This document shows, in pieces, positions 7,840 through 15,776 of a stretch of DNA of 64,000 nt. Numbering within the stretch: the stretch's first letter is position 1; the number at the start of each line of letters is the position of its first letter. The notes under the pieces are model-generated. The model was not told the origin of the DNA. It worked only from the letters and a program-made list of their open reading frames with translations, and searched no databases. The DNA is from Candidatus Brevundimonas phytovorans. GTDB taxonomy: Bacteria; Pseudomonadota; Alphaproteobacteria; Caulobacterales; Caulobacteraceae. The stretch is from the NCBI GenBank assembly GCA_029203145.1, contig CP119309.1, positions 3,063,001 to 3,127,000 of the forward strand, read 5' to 3'. Position numbers and translations under genes: made by a program.

Positions 7840-8487
7840 TTAGGCCTTCGCCACGTCTTTCAGCGGAATGATCACCGCTTCGACGGCGCCCGTTTCGGCG
7901 ACGACTTCAACGCCCTTCTTCTTCTTTTTCGGCCGGACGCCGTCCAGAGCCTTCTTCGCGGCCTTTTCGGCCTTGCGCGCTTCCTTGGCGGCCTTCCTGG
8001 CGATCTTGGCCTCGGCGCGAGCCTGTTCCGGGGCGGCGTCGGCGGCGTCGGTCAGGCTGGTCAGCAGGTCGAGGAAGCCCTCGCGCCGGGCCTTGGGCAG
8101 CAGGGCCAGGATGCGTTTGTCGGCGGCGGCGACGCGGGGGCGGGCGGCGTCGAGCGCAGCCTGACCGGCCTCGGACAGGCGCACGGCCTTGGCGCGGGCG
8201 TCCAGCGCCGAGCGTTCGCGCTCCAGCAGGCCCTTGGCGGTCATGCGGGCGACCAGATCGGCCAGGGTCGAGCGGTCGATGCCGGTGGCCTTGACCAGAT
8301 CGGTCTGGGTCAGGCCGGAGCGGACCGAGACCGCTTCCAGCACCGCGAACTGGCGTTGGGTCAGGCCGTCAGGTCCGGCCTCCTCGGCGTAGATGTCGAG
8401 CGACAGCTGCAACACCCGGTGCATCAGGTGGCTGGGCGAGTCCGCCAGCCCGCCCTTGATCTTCGCCTGCTTGCCTGACTTGACCAT
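7840..8487 (-). CDS. MarR-family transcriptional regulator with Lys/Ala-rich tail
   Basis: A 215-residue protein. Residues ~1-140 are a MarR winged helix: LTQRQFAVLEAVSVRSGLTQTDLVKATGIDRSTLADLVARMTAKGLLERERSALDARAKAVRLSEAG covers the recognition helix and the wing DARAKAV. After ~residue 145 comes a highly basic tail (ARAEAKIARKAAKEARKAEKAAKK... with a run of five lysines), not part of the MarR fold and likely to bind DNA non-specifically. It stands alone; its target is unknown. Confidence 0.85.
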   Translation of the reverse strand: MVKSGKQAKIKGGLADSPSHLMHRVLQLSLDIYAEEAGPDGLTQRQFAVLEAVSVRSGLTQTDLVKATGIDRSTLADLVARMTAKGLLERERSALDARAKAVRLSEAGQAALDAARPRVAAADKRILALLPKARREGFLDLLTSLTDAADAAPEQARAEAKIARKAAKEARKAEKAAKKALDGVRPKKKKKGVEVVAETGAVEAVIIPLKDVAKA

Positions 8488-8593
8488 CGTCTTCGATCCC
8501 CATTCCGGTATCGCCGGACATGGCGCGACAGCTAACAGCCGCGCTTTACGCTTTGACGACGGAAACCCTGACGGTTTGAAGACATTTATGTTG

Positions 8594-8622
8594 GCCTACC
8601 GCCCTTGCGGGCTACTTGAGGC
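8594..8622 (-). repeat. Short two-helix palindromic repeat, family A (intergenic copy)
   Basis: Read on the minus strand, a 29-bp unit starts GCCTCAAGTAG and ends GGTAGGC. The outer arms GCCT/AGGC pair and extend one base pair outward; the inner stem GCCC/GGGC closes a GCAA loop. It lies upstream of the MarR gene, 10 bp from the large palindrome at 8633. Confidence 0.75.
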
Positions 8623-8632
8623 CGTGGGGCTT

Positions 8633-8751
8633 CGTCATCCCGGAAACGGCGTAGCCGCTATCCGGGACCGCAGAGGAACGCCATGCTCAGGCCAAGGTTG
8701 CGCCTCTGGCGGTCCCGGCTCGGCGCCCTTGCGGGCTTGGCCGGGATGACG
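8633..8751. repeat. Long intergenic palindrome, family E (copy 3)
   Basis: A 119-bp element from CGTCATCCCGG to CCGGGATGACG, with the nested pair GGGACCGCAGAGG / CCTCTGGCGGTCCC. It separates the MarR gene from the end of yciB. Confidence 0.75.
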
Positions 8752-8756
8752 GGGTG

Positions 8757-9401
8757 TCAGAGCCCGGTGTCGGGCGAGATGGGGCCGGGCTCTTCGTCCT
8801 TGATCATGTTCTTCATGATCAGCGGCACCTGGCACAGGCCGAAGATGGAGGCGGCGATCCACAGGACGCCGCGGAAGCCGGTCCAGACGCCGTTGGGGTC
8901 GGGGGTCCCGAGGTTCAGCGCCGACCAGATGGCGGTGACGGCCTCGGGGCTGCGGAACACCTCGTTGGCGATGGCGACGCAGAGGAAATAGACGCCGTAG
9001 CGGAAGGTCAGCTTGCGCCAGGCGGCATCCGTGACCTGGATGGCCGAGCCGAGCAGGGCCTTGAACGGCGACTTGTTCAGCGGGATCGACCCCAGCAGGA
9101 CGGCGGCCAGCAGCCCGTTCTGCACCGTCAGCTTCAGCTTCACGAACAGGTCGTCGTCGGTGAGGATGGTCAGGGCGCCGAAGACCAGGGCGAAGCCGCC
9201 GGTGATCAGGGGCATGGGGGCCAGGCGGCGCTCCAGAATGAAGCCGACGGCCAGTGCGATCATCGAGGCGATGACCAGGACCCAGGTGGCCTTGATCATG
9301 TCGCGGGTGATGAAATAGGCGGCCATGAAGGCGATCAGGGCGCCGAAATCGACGGCCTGACGGATCCACTGCGGACGCTTGGTTTCGACGGCTTCACTCA
9401 T
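8757..9401 (-). CDS. yciB: Inner membrane-spanning protein YciB (septation protein A family)
   Basis: A 214-residue protein with five or six hydrophobic segments. The family pattern is clear: VDFGALIAFMAAYFITRDM, then ALAVGFILERRLAPMPLITGGFALVFGALTILTDDDLFVKLKLTVQNGLLAAVLL, and W-R-K-L-T-F-R-Y-G-V-Y-F-L near the middle, with NEVFR after it. YciB/IspA proteins affect envelope integrity and intracellular septation. It starts 5 bp after the stop of ftsY on the same strand, an order common in alphaproteobacteria. Confidence 0.93.
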   Translation of the reverse strand: MSEAVETKRPQWIRQAVDFGALIAFMAAYFITRDMIKATWVLVIASMIALAVGFILERRLAPMPLITGGFALVFGALTILTDDDLFVKLKLTVQNGLLAAVLLGSIPLNKSPFKALLGSAIQVTDAAWRKLTFRYGVYFLCVAIANEVFRSPEAVTAIWSALNLGTPDPNGVWTGFRGVLWIAASIFGLCQVPLIMKNMIKDEEPGPISPDTGL

Positions 9402-9406
9402 ACGCT

Positions 9407-10342
9407 TCAGTCCTCAAGCCCGACCAGTGATCGGGAAAACGCGCGCGCGTCGAAGGGTTGCAGGTCGTCGACGCCTTCGCCGACGCCGATCAGCTTGATC
9501 GGGGCGTCCGAGGCCTGGGCCACGGGGACCAGGACCCCGCCGCGCGCTGTGCCGTCCAGCTTGGTCATCACGACACCAGATACGTAGGCGGTGCGGCCGA
9601 AGACCTTTTCCTGTTCCAGGGCGTTGCGGCCCACGGTGGCGTCCAGCACCAGCAGGGTCTCGTGCGGGGCGTCCGCATCGACCTTTTTCAGCACGCGGAC
9701 GATCTTGAGCAGTTCGTCCATCAGGGCGGACTTGTTCTGCAACCGCCCCGCGGTGTCGATCAGGACCACGTCGTAGCCCTCGGCCTTGGCCTTGGCATAG
9801 GCGTCGAAGGCCAGACCGGCGGCGTCGGCGCCGTCGCGGCGGCTTTCGAAATCGGCTCCGGCGCGCTCGGCCCAGACCTTCAGCTGTTCGCGGGCGGCGG
9901 CGCGGAAGGTGTCGCCGGCGACGATCATGACCCTGGCGCCCTTGGCCGTCAGGTCCGAGGCGATCTTGCCGAGCGTCGTGGTCTTGCCCGAGCCGTTCAC
10001 GCCCACGAACAGGACGACATAGGGCTTGGGTCCCGACAGGGGATCAAAGGTCGCCTGACGCGGCAGCAGTTCGGCGGCCACGGCCTCGGCCAGGGCCTCC
10101 TTGACTTCGCGCTCGTTGGACGACTTGCCGAAACGCAGCGCCCGGAAGCGCTCGACGATGCGGGCCGAGGCGGCGGGGCCCAGGTCGCTCTCGATCAGGT
10201 GCTCTTCCAGCCGCTCCAGCGCCTCTTCGGACAGAGGCTCCTTCACGAAGGTCGAGACGACCTGTTCGGTCATCTGTTGGGAGGAGCGGGACAGACCCGC
10301 GCTCAGTCGCTGGAACCAGCCTTTTTTGGGCGTATCGCTCAT
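9407..10342 (-). CDS. ftsY: Signal recognition particle receptor FtsY
   Basis: A 311-residue SRP-type GTPase that docks ribosome-nascent chain complexes at the membrane. Motifs: P-loop GVNGSGKT (residues 114-121), DTAGR (196-200), TKLDGTARGG near the C-terminus, and the N-domain helices before them. The acidic A domain of E. coli FtsY is absent, leaving a short amphipathic N-terminus (KKGWFQRLSAGLSRSS), as in other alphaproteobacteria. I chose the ATG at 10342 because the 12 residues upstream in frame look non-coding. Confidence 0.97.
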   Translation of the reverse strand: MSDTPKKGWFQRLSAGLSRSSQQMTEQVVSTFVKEPLSEEALERLEEHLIESDLGPAASARIVERFRALRFGKSSNEREVKEALAEAVAAELLPRQATFDPLSGPKPYVVLFVGVNGSGKTTTLGKIASDLTAKGARVMIVAGDTFRAAAREQLKVWAERAGADFESRRDGADAAGLAFDAYAKAKAEGYDVVLIDTAGRLQNKSALMDELLKIVRVLKKVDADAPHETLLVLDATVGRNALEQEKVFGRTAYVSGVVMTKLDGTARGGVLVPVAQASDAPIKLIGVGEGVDDLQPFDARAFSRSLVGLED

Positions 10343-10395
10343 GCTGCGAGCCTTAGCCGACGCCGGTTCGCAGGTCACGAACTTCCAACGGCCCC

Positions 10396-10524
10396 CTCAT
10401 CCCCACGGAGGCGGGGAGCCAGTGCTTTGGCTTCGGGTCGCAACCCTATATTGATCGAACGGTCTTAGAGATCGGGCGCCGCGCCTCGCGGCTCTCACTG
10501 GATCCCGGCGTCCGCCGGGATGAG
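10396..10524. repeat. Long intergenic palindrome, family F (copy 1)
   Basis: A 129-bp inverted repeat between divergent ftsY and nadE. The left arm starts CTCATCCCCACGGAGGCG and runs into CCAGTGCTTTGGCTTC; the right arm is CACTGGATCCCGGCGTCC followed by GCCGGGATGAG. A related copy is at 63351, and a miniature hairpin version at 49659. Confidence 0.7.
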
Positions 10525-10535
10525 CGGATGGATTG

Positions 10536-12578
10536 ATGGCCTCGAACAGTTCCTTCCACGCCCCGCGCGCCCACGGCTTCGTGCGCGTCGCCGCCGCGAC
10601 CCCGGTGGTTCATGTCGCCGACCCGGCGGCCAACGCCGAGGAACATGAGCGGCTGATCCGTCAGGCGGGCGCTGAAGGCGTGGACCTGCTGGTCTTCCCC
10701 GAACTGTCGCTGAGCGCCTACGCTATCGACGACCTGCTGATGCAGGCGGCCCTGCTGGAGGAGGTCGAGCGCCGCATCGCCGAACTGGCCGCGGTCGCGG
10801 ACGCGGCGGGCGTCATCGCCGTGATCGGCGCGCCGGTCCGCAACGGCGACGCCCTGTTCAACTGCGCCGTGGTCCTGGGCGGCGGCGAGGTGTTGGGCGT
10901 AGTCCCCAAGACCTACCTGCCCAACTACCGCGAGTATTACGAAAAGCGCTGGTTCGCCCCGGCCGCCAGCCGCTCCGAGGACGCGGTGGTCCTGAACGGT
11001 ACGAGCGTCGACTTCGCGCCGGGTCTGGTGTTCGAGGCGACGAACCGGCCGGGCTTCGTCTTCGCGGTCGAGATCTGCGAGGACTTCTGGGCGCCGCAAC
11101 CGCCCTCGACGCGGGCGGCGCTCGCGGGGGCGCGTATCCTGTGCAACCTGTCGGCCTCCAACATCGTCATCGGCAAGGCGGACGAGCGGGCCCTGCTGTG
11201 CGCCAGCCAGTCGGCGCGCACCCTGTCGGCCTACGTCTTCGCCGCCTCGGGCTGGGGCGAAAGCACGACCGATCTGGCCTGGGACGGTCAGGCGACCATC
11301 CATGAGCTGGGCTCGCGGCTGGCCGAAGGCGAGCGGTTCGCGCTGGAGAGCCATCTGACGGTGGCCGACGTGGACGTGGACCGGATCGGTCTGGACCGTC
11401 TGCGCAACGGCACCTTCGCCGACTGCGCCCGTCTGGAAGGCGAGGCCGCGACCGTGGTTCCGTTCGAGGCGGGAGACGGTCCGGGCGACGCCCTGATCCG
11501 TCCGCTGGACCGCTTCCCCTTCGTGCCCGACGACGCCGCGCGTCTTGATCAGGACTGCTTCGAGGCCTTCAACATCCAGGTCCAGGGCCTGATGCGGCGG
11601 ATGACGGCGACGGGGTCCAGGACCCTGGTCATTGGCGTCTCGGGGGGGCTGGATTCGACCCAGGCCCTGCTGGTGGCCTGTCGCGCCTTTGACCGGCTGA
11701 CGCTGCCGCGCACGGGGATTCTGGCCTTCACCCTGCCGGGGTTTGCGACCTCGGAGGGCACCAAGTCCAACGCCTGGAAGCTGATGCAGGCCCTGGGCGT
11801 GACGGGGGCCGAGATCGACATCCGCCCCGCCGCCGAACAGATGCTGCGCGACATCGGCCATGCCTTCGCCGACGGTCAGCCGGTCCACGACATCACCTTC
11901 GAGAACGTGCAGGCGGGGCTGCGCACCGACTACCTGTTCCGACTGGCCAATCAGAACCATGGCTTCGTGCTGGGCACCGGCGACCTGTCGGAGCTGGCCC
12001 TGGGCTGGTGCACCTATGGCGTCGGCGACCACATGAGCCACTACAACGTCAACGGCGGGGTGGCGAAGACCCTGATCCAGCACCTGATCCGCTGGGTGGC
12101 CGAGCGTGAGCTGGTGGGCGAGGCGGCGACCCCGACGCTGCTCGCCATTCTCGCCACCGAGATCTCGCCCGAGCTGGTGCCGGCGGGCGCGGACGGGGCG
12201 ATCCAGTCGACGCAGAGCATCGTCGGCCCCTATGCGCTGAACGATTTCTTCCTCTTCTACATCAGCCGGTTCGGCCTGAAGCCGTCCAAGGTCGCCTTCC
12301 TCGCCCATCAGGCCTGGAGCGACGCGACGACGGGCGCCTGGCCCGCCGGTCTGCCCGAGGCGGAGCGGGTCGCCTATGACCTGGCGACCATCAAGGCCTG
12401 GCTGAGGAAGTTCCTGATCCGCTTCTTCCAGACCAGCCAGTTCAAGCGCTCCGCCGTGCCGAACGGGCCCAAGGTGGTGACGGGCGGCTCCCTGTCCCCG
12501 CGCGGCGACTGGCGGGCGCCGTCGGATTCCTCGGCGCGCGTCTGGCTCGATGAACTCGACAACAATGTTCCGGATTGA
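10536..12578 (+). CDS. nadE: NAD+ synthase, glutamine-hydrolysing
   Basis: A 680-residue two-domain enzyme for the last step of NAD synthesis (deamido-NAD + glutamine + ATP). The N-terminal nitrilase-type glutaminase shows the Glu-Lys-Cys triad: E56 in FPELSLS, K125 in VPKTYLPNY and C181 in EICEDFW. The C-terminal synthetase has the PP-loop GVSGGLDST near residues 368-376, and GTGDLSELALGWCTYGVGDHMSHYNVN. Length matches the long (glutamine-using) class. An overlapping TTG just upstream is possible, but the ATG at 10536 is preferred. Confidence 0.96.
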   Translation: MASNSSFHAPRAHGFVRVAAATPVVHVADPAANAEEHERLIRQAGAEGVDLLVFPELSLSAYAIDDLLMQAALLEEVERRIAELAAVADAAGVIAVIGAPVRNGDALFNCAVVLGGGEVLGVVPKTYLPNYREYYEKRWFAPAASRSEDAVVLNGTSVDFAPGLVFEATNRPGFVFAVEICEDFWAPQPPSTRAALAGARILCNLSASNIVIGKADERALLCASQSARTLSAYVFAASGWGESTTDLAWDGQATIHELGSRLAEGERFALESHLTVADVDVDRIGLDRLRNGTFADCARLEGEAATVVPFEAGDGPGDALIRPLDRFPFVPDDAARLDQDCFEAFNIQVQGLMRRMTATGSRTLVIGVSGGLDSTQALLVACRAFDRLTLPRTGILAFTLPGFATSEGTKSNAWKLMQALGVTGAEIDIRPAAEQMLRDIGHAFADGQPVHDITFENVQAGLRTDYLFRLANQNHGFVLGTGDLSELALGWCTYGVGDHMSHYNVNGGVAKTLIQHLIRWVAERELVGEAATPTLLAILATEISPELVPAGADGAIQSTQSIVGPYALNDFFLFYISRFGLKPSKVAFLAHQAWSDATTGAWPAGLPEAERVAYDLATIKAWLRKFLIRFFQTSQFKRSAVPNGPKVVTGGSLSPRGDWRAPSDSSARVWLDELDNNVPD

Positions 12579-12625
12579 GTAGGACCGTCGCCTCGGCTTT
12601 CGGCCGGGATGACGAGGAAAAGACC

Positions 12626-12850
12626 ATGACCGACGACGTGACCAAGGACTCCAACGGCAACATCCTGGCCGACGGCGACAGCGTGACCCTGATCAAGGAC
12701 CTGAAGGTCAAGGGCTCGGGCGGCGTGACGCTGAAGCGCGGGACCATGGTCAAGAACATCCGCCTGACCGGCGACCCCGACGAGATCGAAGCCAATGTCG
12801 ACAAGGTGCGCGGCCTGGTGCTGCGGACGGAGTTTGTGAAGAAGGCCTAA
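12626..12850 (+). CDS. PhnA-domain protein (alkylphosphonate utilisation-like)
   Basis: A 74-residue protein matching the C-terminal PhnA/YjdM domain: DSNGNILADGDSVTLIKDLKVKGSGGVTLKRGTMVKNIRLT, then DEIEANVDKVRGLVLRTEFVKK. The N-terminal zinc ribbon of full-length PhnA is missing, as in many short bacterial members. Despite the name, no phosphonate genes are near; the domain is an SH3-like barrel of uncertain role. The short gap after nadE on the same strand contains half of a family E palindrome. Confidence 0.85.
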   Translation: MTDDVTKDSNGNILADGDSVTLIKDLKVKGSGGVTLKRGTMVKNIRLTGDPDEIEANVDKVRGLVLRTEFVKKA

Positions 12851-12857
12851 TTCTGGG

Positions 12858-12885
12858 GCCTATCGCGCTTCGCGCGACTTGAGGC
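12858..12885 (-). repeat. Short two-helix palindromic repeat, family A (intergenic copy)
   Basis: On the minus strand the 28-bp unit runs GCCTCAAGTCGCGC to GCGCGATAGGC. The inner stem CGCGC/GCGCG is perfect with a GAA loop, and the outer arms extend to GGGGCCT/AGGCCCC. It lies 8 bp after the PhnA-domain stop and 15 bp before the palindrome at 12901, so it could also act as a terminator hairpin. Confidence 0.75.
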
Positions 12886-12900
12886 CCCTTGCTCCCAAGC

Positions 12901-13020
12901 CGTCACCCCGGAAGCCCGCAGGGCTGTCCGGGGGCCAGACGGTGGAGATCAAAACACGTCTGCCCCGGCTTGCCTCAACCGTCTGGGTTCCGGGTTCGGC
13001 TTCGCCGCCCCGGAATGACG
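12901..13020. repeat. Long intergenic palindrome, family E (copy 4)
   Basis: A 120-bp element from CGTCACCCCGG to CCGGAATGACG; the inner arms CCAGACGGT/ACCGTCTGG form a second stem. It fills the gap between the convergent PhnA-domain and hydrolase genes. Confidence 0.75.
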
Positions 13021-13030
13021 GCGGGAGGGG

Positions 13031-13900
13031 TTAACTCACCCCCGCCAGAAACTCGAAGATGGCCGCGCGCGCCTCGGCCTCGTCCAGCATGGGCGCGTGG
13101 CCGACGCCGGGAACCTCGGCGTAGGCCATGGCGGGCGCGGCCTTCCTCATCTTGGCGACGATGGCGGGGCTGAGCAGGTCTGACGTCGCGCCGCGCAGCA
13201 GCAGGGACGGCTTTTTGCGGGCCAGCGCCCGGAAATACGGCCAGAGGTTGGGGATCAGGGCCTTGGCGCCCGCCGCCTTGATCGGCGCCGAAATGTCGGG
13301 GTCGTAGTCCAGCACCGGGGCGCCTTCGGTCCCCTCGCGGAAGGTGCGGCGCGCGAAGGCCATCCAGTCGGCCTCGGCATAGTGGGGCAGGGCGGTTTCG
13401 TTGATGCGCCGGGCATAGGCGGCGGCGTCGTCCCAGGTCTCGATGACGACGGGCTGGCCCGTATAGGCGGCGATGCGGGCCAGGCCCTCGGGCGCCAGTT
13501 CCGGCCCTACATCGTTGAGCATGGCGGCGGCGATGGCCTTGGGCTTGATCGCGGTCAGGGCCATGGTGATCAGCCCGCCCATGGAGGTGCCGAGGAAGAC
13601 GGCCTTCTCGATGCCGAGCTGTTCCATCAGGGCCACGACATCCTTGGCATAGACGTCGGGCGTATAGGTCATGGGGTCGGGCGCGCGGTCGGACCGCCCG
13701 CGTCCGCGCACGTCCACCGCCAGAACGCGACGGCCGCTCTGGGCGATCAGGGCGGCGATGACCTCGAAGTCGGCGCTGTTGCGGGTCAGGCCGTGGATGG
13801 CGATGACCGGCAGCCGCGCCGGGCCGTCGGCGGGGGCGTAGTCGCGAGCGTAGAGGCTCAGGCCATCGGGCGAGGTCCAGCGGCGGTCGGCATAGGTCAT
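13031..13900 (-). CDS. Alpha/beta-hydrolase
   Basis: A 289-residue alpha/beta-hydrolase. The oxyanion HG motif is in VIAIHGLTRNSADF, the nucleophile elbow is GTSMGG (serine in G-T-S-M-G), and the C-terminal catalytic histidine is in VPGVGHAPML; an aspartate in RGATSDLLSP completes the triad. The ATG at 13900 has a good GGAGA ribosome site 9 bp upstream and is preferred to a TTG 39 bp further up. The substrate is unknown; such proteins are often annotated as esterases or epoxide-hydrolase-like. Confidence 0.88.
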   Translation of the reverse strand: MTYADRRWTSPDGLSLYARDYAPADGPARLPVIAIHGLTRNSADFEVIAALIAQSGRRVLAVDVRGRGRSDRAPDPMTYTPDVYAKDVVALMEQLGIEKAVFLGTSMGGLITMALTAIKPKAIAAAMLNDVGPELAPEGLARIAAYTGQPVVIETWDDAAAYARRINETALPHYAEADWMAFARRTFREGTEGAPVLDYDPDISAPIKAAGAKALIPNLWPYFRALARKKPSLLLRGATSDLLSPAIVAKMRKAAPAMAYAEVPGVGHAPMLDEAEARAAIFEFLAGVS

Positions 13901-13966
13901 CAGGCGTTTCTCCGGCTGTGTCTCCAGCGTTGACGTCAACCTAATTCACCAGATGCAGAATTGCGA

Positions 13967-14473
13967 TCAGGCCGAGAGGATCTCGGACACGAATTGATCG
14001 AGGTCGCCGCCCTGGAAGCGATAGCCCGCCACGCCCGCGCGTCGCGCCGCCTCCATGTCCGAAGGCTGATCGCCGATCATCAGCGAGCGCGCCGGGTCGA
14101 GGTCGTGCTCGACGACGGCCTTGAGCAACATGCCCGGATTGGGCTTGCGGTCGGGGTGGTCGGGGTGGCGGTAGCGGTCGTCCACGGCCTCGGCGTGGAA
14201 GGGGCAGGCGTAGACCGCGTCGATGCGGGCGCCGGCCTCGGCCAGGCGCTCGACCAGCAGGGCGTTGAAGCCGTGCATGACCGCTTCGCTGAACATCCCG
14301 CGCGCCACGCCCGACTGGTTGGTGACGATGACGGTGACGTAGCCGGCGTCATTGAGCCGTTTCACCGCCTCGGCGGCGCCGGGGATCAGGACCAGTTGAT
14401 CGGGGCGATGCGGATAGCCGCTGTCGACGATCAGGACGCCGTCACGGTCGAGAAAAGCAGCCGGGCGGCTCAT
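13967..14473 (-). CDS. gmhB: D-glycero-D-manno-heptose-1,7-bisphosphate 7-phosphatase
   Basis: A 168-residue HAD phosphatase of the histidinol/heptose class. Motif I is FLDRDGVLI (nucleophile D9, acid D11), motif II is VTNQSGVARG, motif III RKPNPGM, and motif IV GDQPSDMEAARRAG. The zinc loop begins CPFHAEA, but the usual second cysteine pair is replaced by histidines (YRHPDHPDRKP), a known variant. The reaction feeds ADP-heptose synthesis for LPS core. Its ATG overlaps the stop of the AGE isomerase by 4 bp, so the two are co-translated. Confidence 0.88.
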   Translation of the reverse strand: MSRPAAFLDRDGVLIVDSGYPHRPDQLVLIPGAAEAVKRLNDAGYVTVIVTNQSGVARGMFSEAVMHGFNALLVERLAEAGARIDAVYACPFHAEAVDDRYRHPDHPDRKPNPGMLLKAVVEHDLDPARSLMIGDQPSDMEAARRAGVAGYRFQGGDLDQFVSEILSA

Positions 14474-15576
14474 GCGGGGTCCGTCAGCAAGGCCGAGAAG
14501 GCGGTCATCAGGTGATAGAGGCTGGAGGCCGGCACGTCGGAGTCTTCAGCTACGCCCTCGGCGTCGAAATTGTCGATCCACAGGCCGGGCGTGGCGGTGG
14601 CCAGGTGGGTCTCGAACAGACGTTGGGTCACATGGTCCGCCCTGACGGGTTCGCCGCGCGTCTTCAGGGTGCGCAGAAGCTCGGTCTGGGCCCACAGGCG
14701 GACGCCGCCGTCGCGGACCTGTCCGATCCGGCTGATCTCGCGCACGGCCAGGCCGTCAGGGCGGAGGCCGCAGGTCAGGGCGCTGGTGTAGAGAGCGCGG
14801 GCGGGGGAACTCAGGTTCGGCAGGCCCAGGCGCGCCGCCTCGCCCAGAAGCCAGACCCATTCCATATGATGGCCCGGCTCGATGCATTGGCCCTCCGAGC
14901 CCGGACGCACGGTCCAGTCGCGATCATAGAACTCGCCCAGCATCAGATGTTCGCGGTCGAAGAAGCGTCGGTCGAACAACGCCAGCACGCGCCGCGCCGC
15001 CGATTCAAAGGCCGGATCGGGGGCGATCGCCTGCCAGGCCAGCAGGGCCTCCAGCATGTGCATGTGCGGGTTCTGACGCCGCGGCAGGACGGGGGGCAGG
15101 GCTTCCTGCCAGCCGCCGTGGACCGGGTCGCCCATCTGCGCCTCGATGGCGGCCAGGGTCGAAAGCGCCAGCGGCCGGGCGCGGTCGTCCTTCAGCACGC
15201 GATGGGCGGCGGCCAGGGCGAAGAGGACGAAGGCCAGGTCGTAGAGGTCGGGCGTGGAGTCGATCACGGCGCCGGCGTCGTCGACGCTGCGGACCCACAG
15301 GCCGTCGTCCCGGCGATAGTCGCGGATCAGGACGTCGAGCGCGCGACGGGCGACAGCCTCGCCCTCGGTCCAGCCAAGCGAAGCAGCTTCGGTGAAAACA
15401 TAGACCTGCCGCGCCTGCACCCGCGTGCGGCGGGGACGGCCCGTGATCGGGCGGCCGTCATAGTCCAGCTTTTCGAAAAAGCGGCCCTCGGCGTCGATCC
15501 CGGCGTCCGCCCACAGCGGCAGGGCCTGGCCGAACAGCCAGTCGCGGACCCGGTTCTGCATCGTCGAAAGCGTCAT
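14470..15576 (-). CDS. AGE-family sugar epimerase/isomerase
   Basis: A 368-residue (alpha/alpha)6-barrel protein of the N-acylglucosamine 2-epimerase/mannose isomerase family. Seen are RVQARQVYVFTEAASLGW, PDLYDLAFVLFALAAAHR, HMHMLEALLAWQ and the catalytic-region segment IEPGHHMEWVWLLGEAARLG. The family interconverts aldose/ketose or C2 epimers of free or phosphorylated sugars. Coupling with gmhB suggests a role in mannose or heptose precursor supply for surface polysaccharide; the exact substrate is not evident. Divergent from the aminotransferase, with a 200-bp shared promoter gap. Confidence 0.85.
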   Translation of the reverse strand: MTLSTMQNRVRDWLFGQALPLWADAGIDAEGRFFEKLDYDGRPITGRPRRTRVQARQVYVFTEAASLGWTEGEAVARRALDVLIRDYRRDDGLWVRSVDDAGAVIDSTPDLYDLAFVLFALAAAHRVLKDDRARPLALSTLAAIEAQMGDPVHGGWQEALPPVLPRRQNPHMHMLEALLAWQAIAPDPAFESAARRVLALFDRRFFDREHLMLGEFYDRDWTVRPGSEGQCIEPGHHMEWVWLLGEAARLGLPNLSSPARALYTSALTCGLRPDGLAVREISRIGQVRDGGVRLWAQTELLRTLKTRGEPVRADHVTQRLFETHLATATPGLWIDNFDAEGVAEDSDVPASSLYHLMTAFSALLTDPA

Positions 15577-15776
15577 GATCTGTCGGGCTTAGGCAGGGTC
15601 GCGGGCTTTGCCAAGCATGGCTTTCGTTGCAACCGGCAACGCGAAGTGACCCTCGCGGGTTTGTCTAGCGGCCCCGGGCTTTGGTAGGAGGCGCTCAAGA
15701 TAGTTGATCCGCCTTCGCGTCCGCGCGCCGAACCGAGTTCCGCCTGCGTGGCCCCCCACCGAGAGAGCGACCCTTC

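Noticed and set aside
12626..12850. Phosphonate degradation function for the PhnA-domain protein
   Set aside because: The domain name is historical, the zinc ribbon is missing and no phn genes are nearby.
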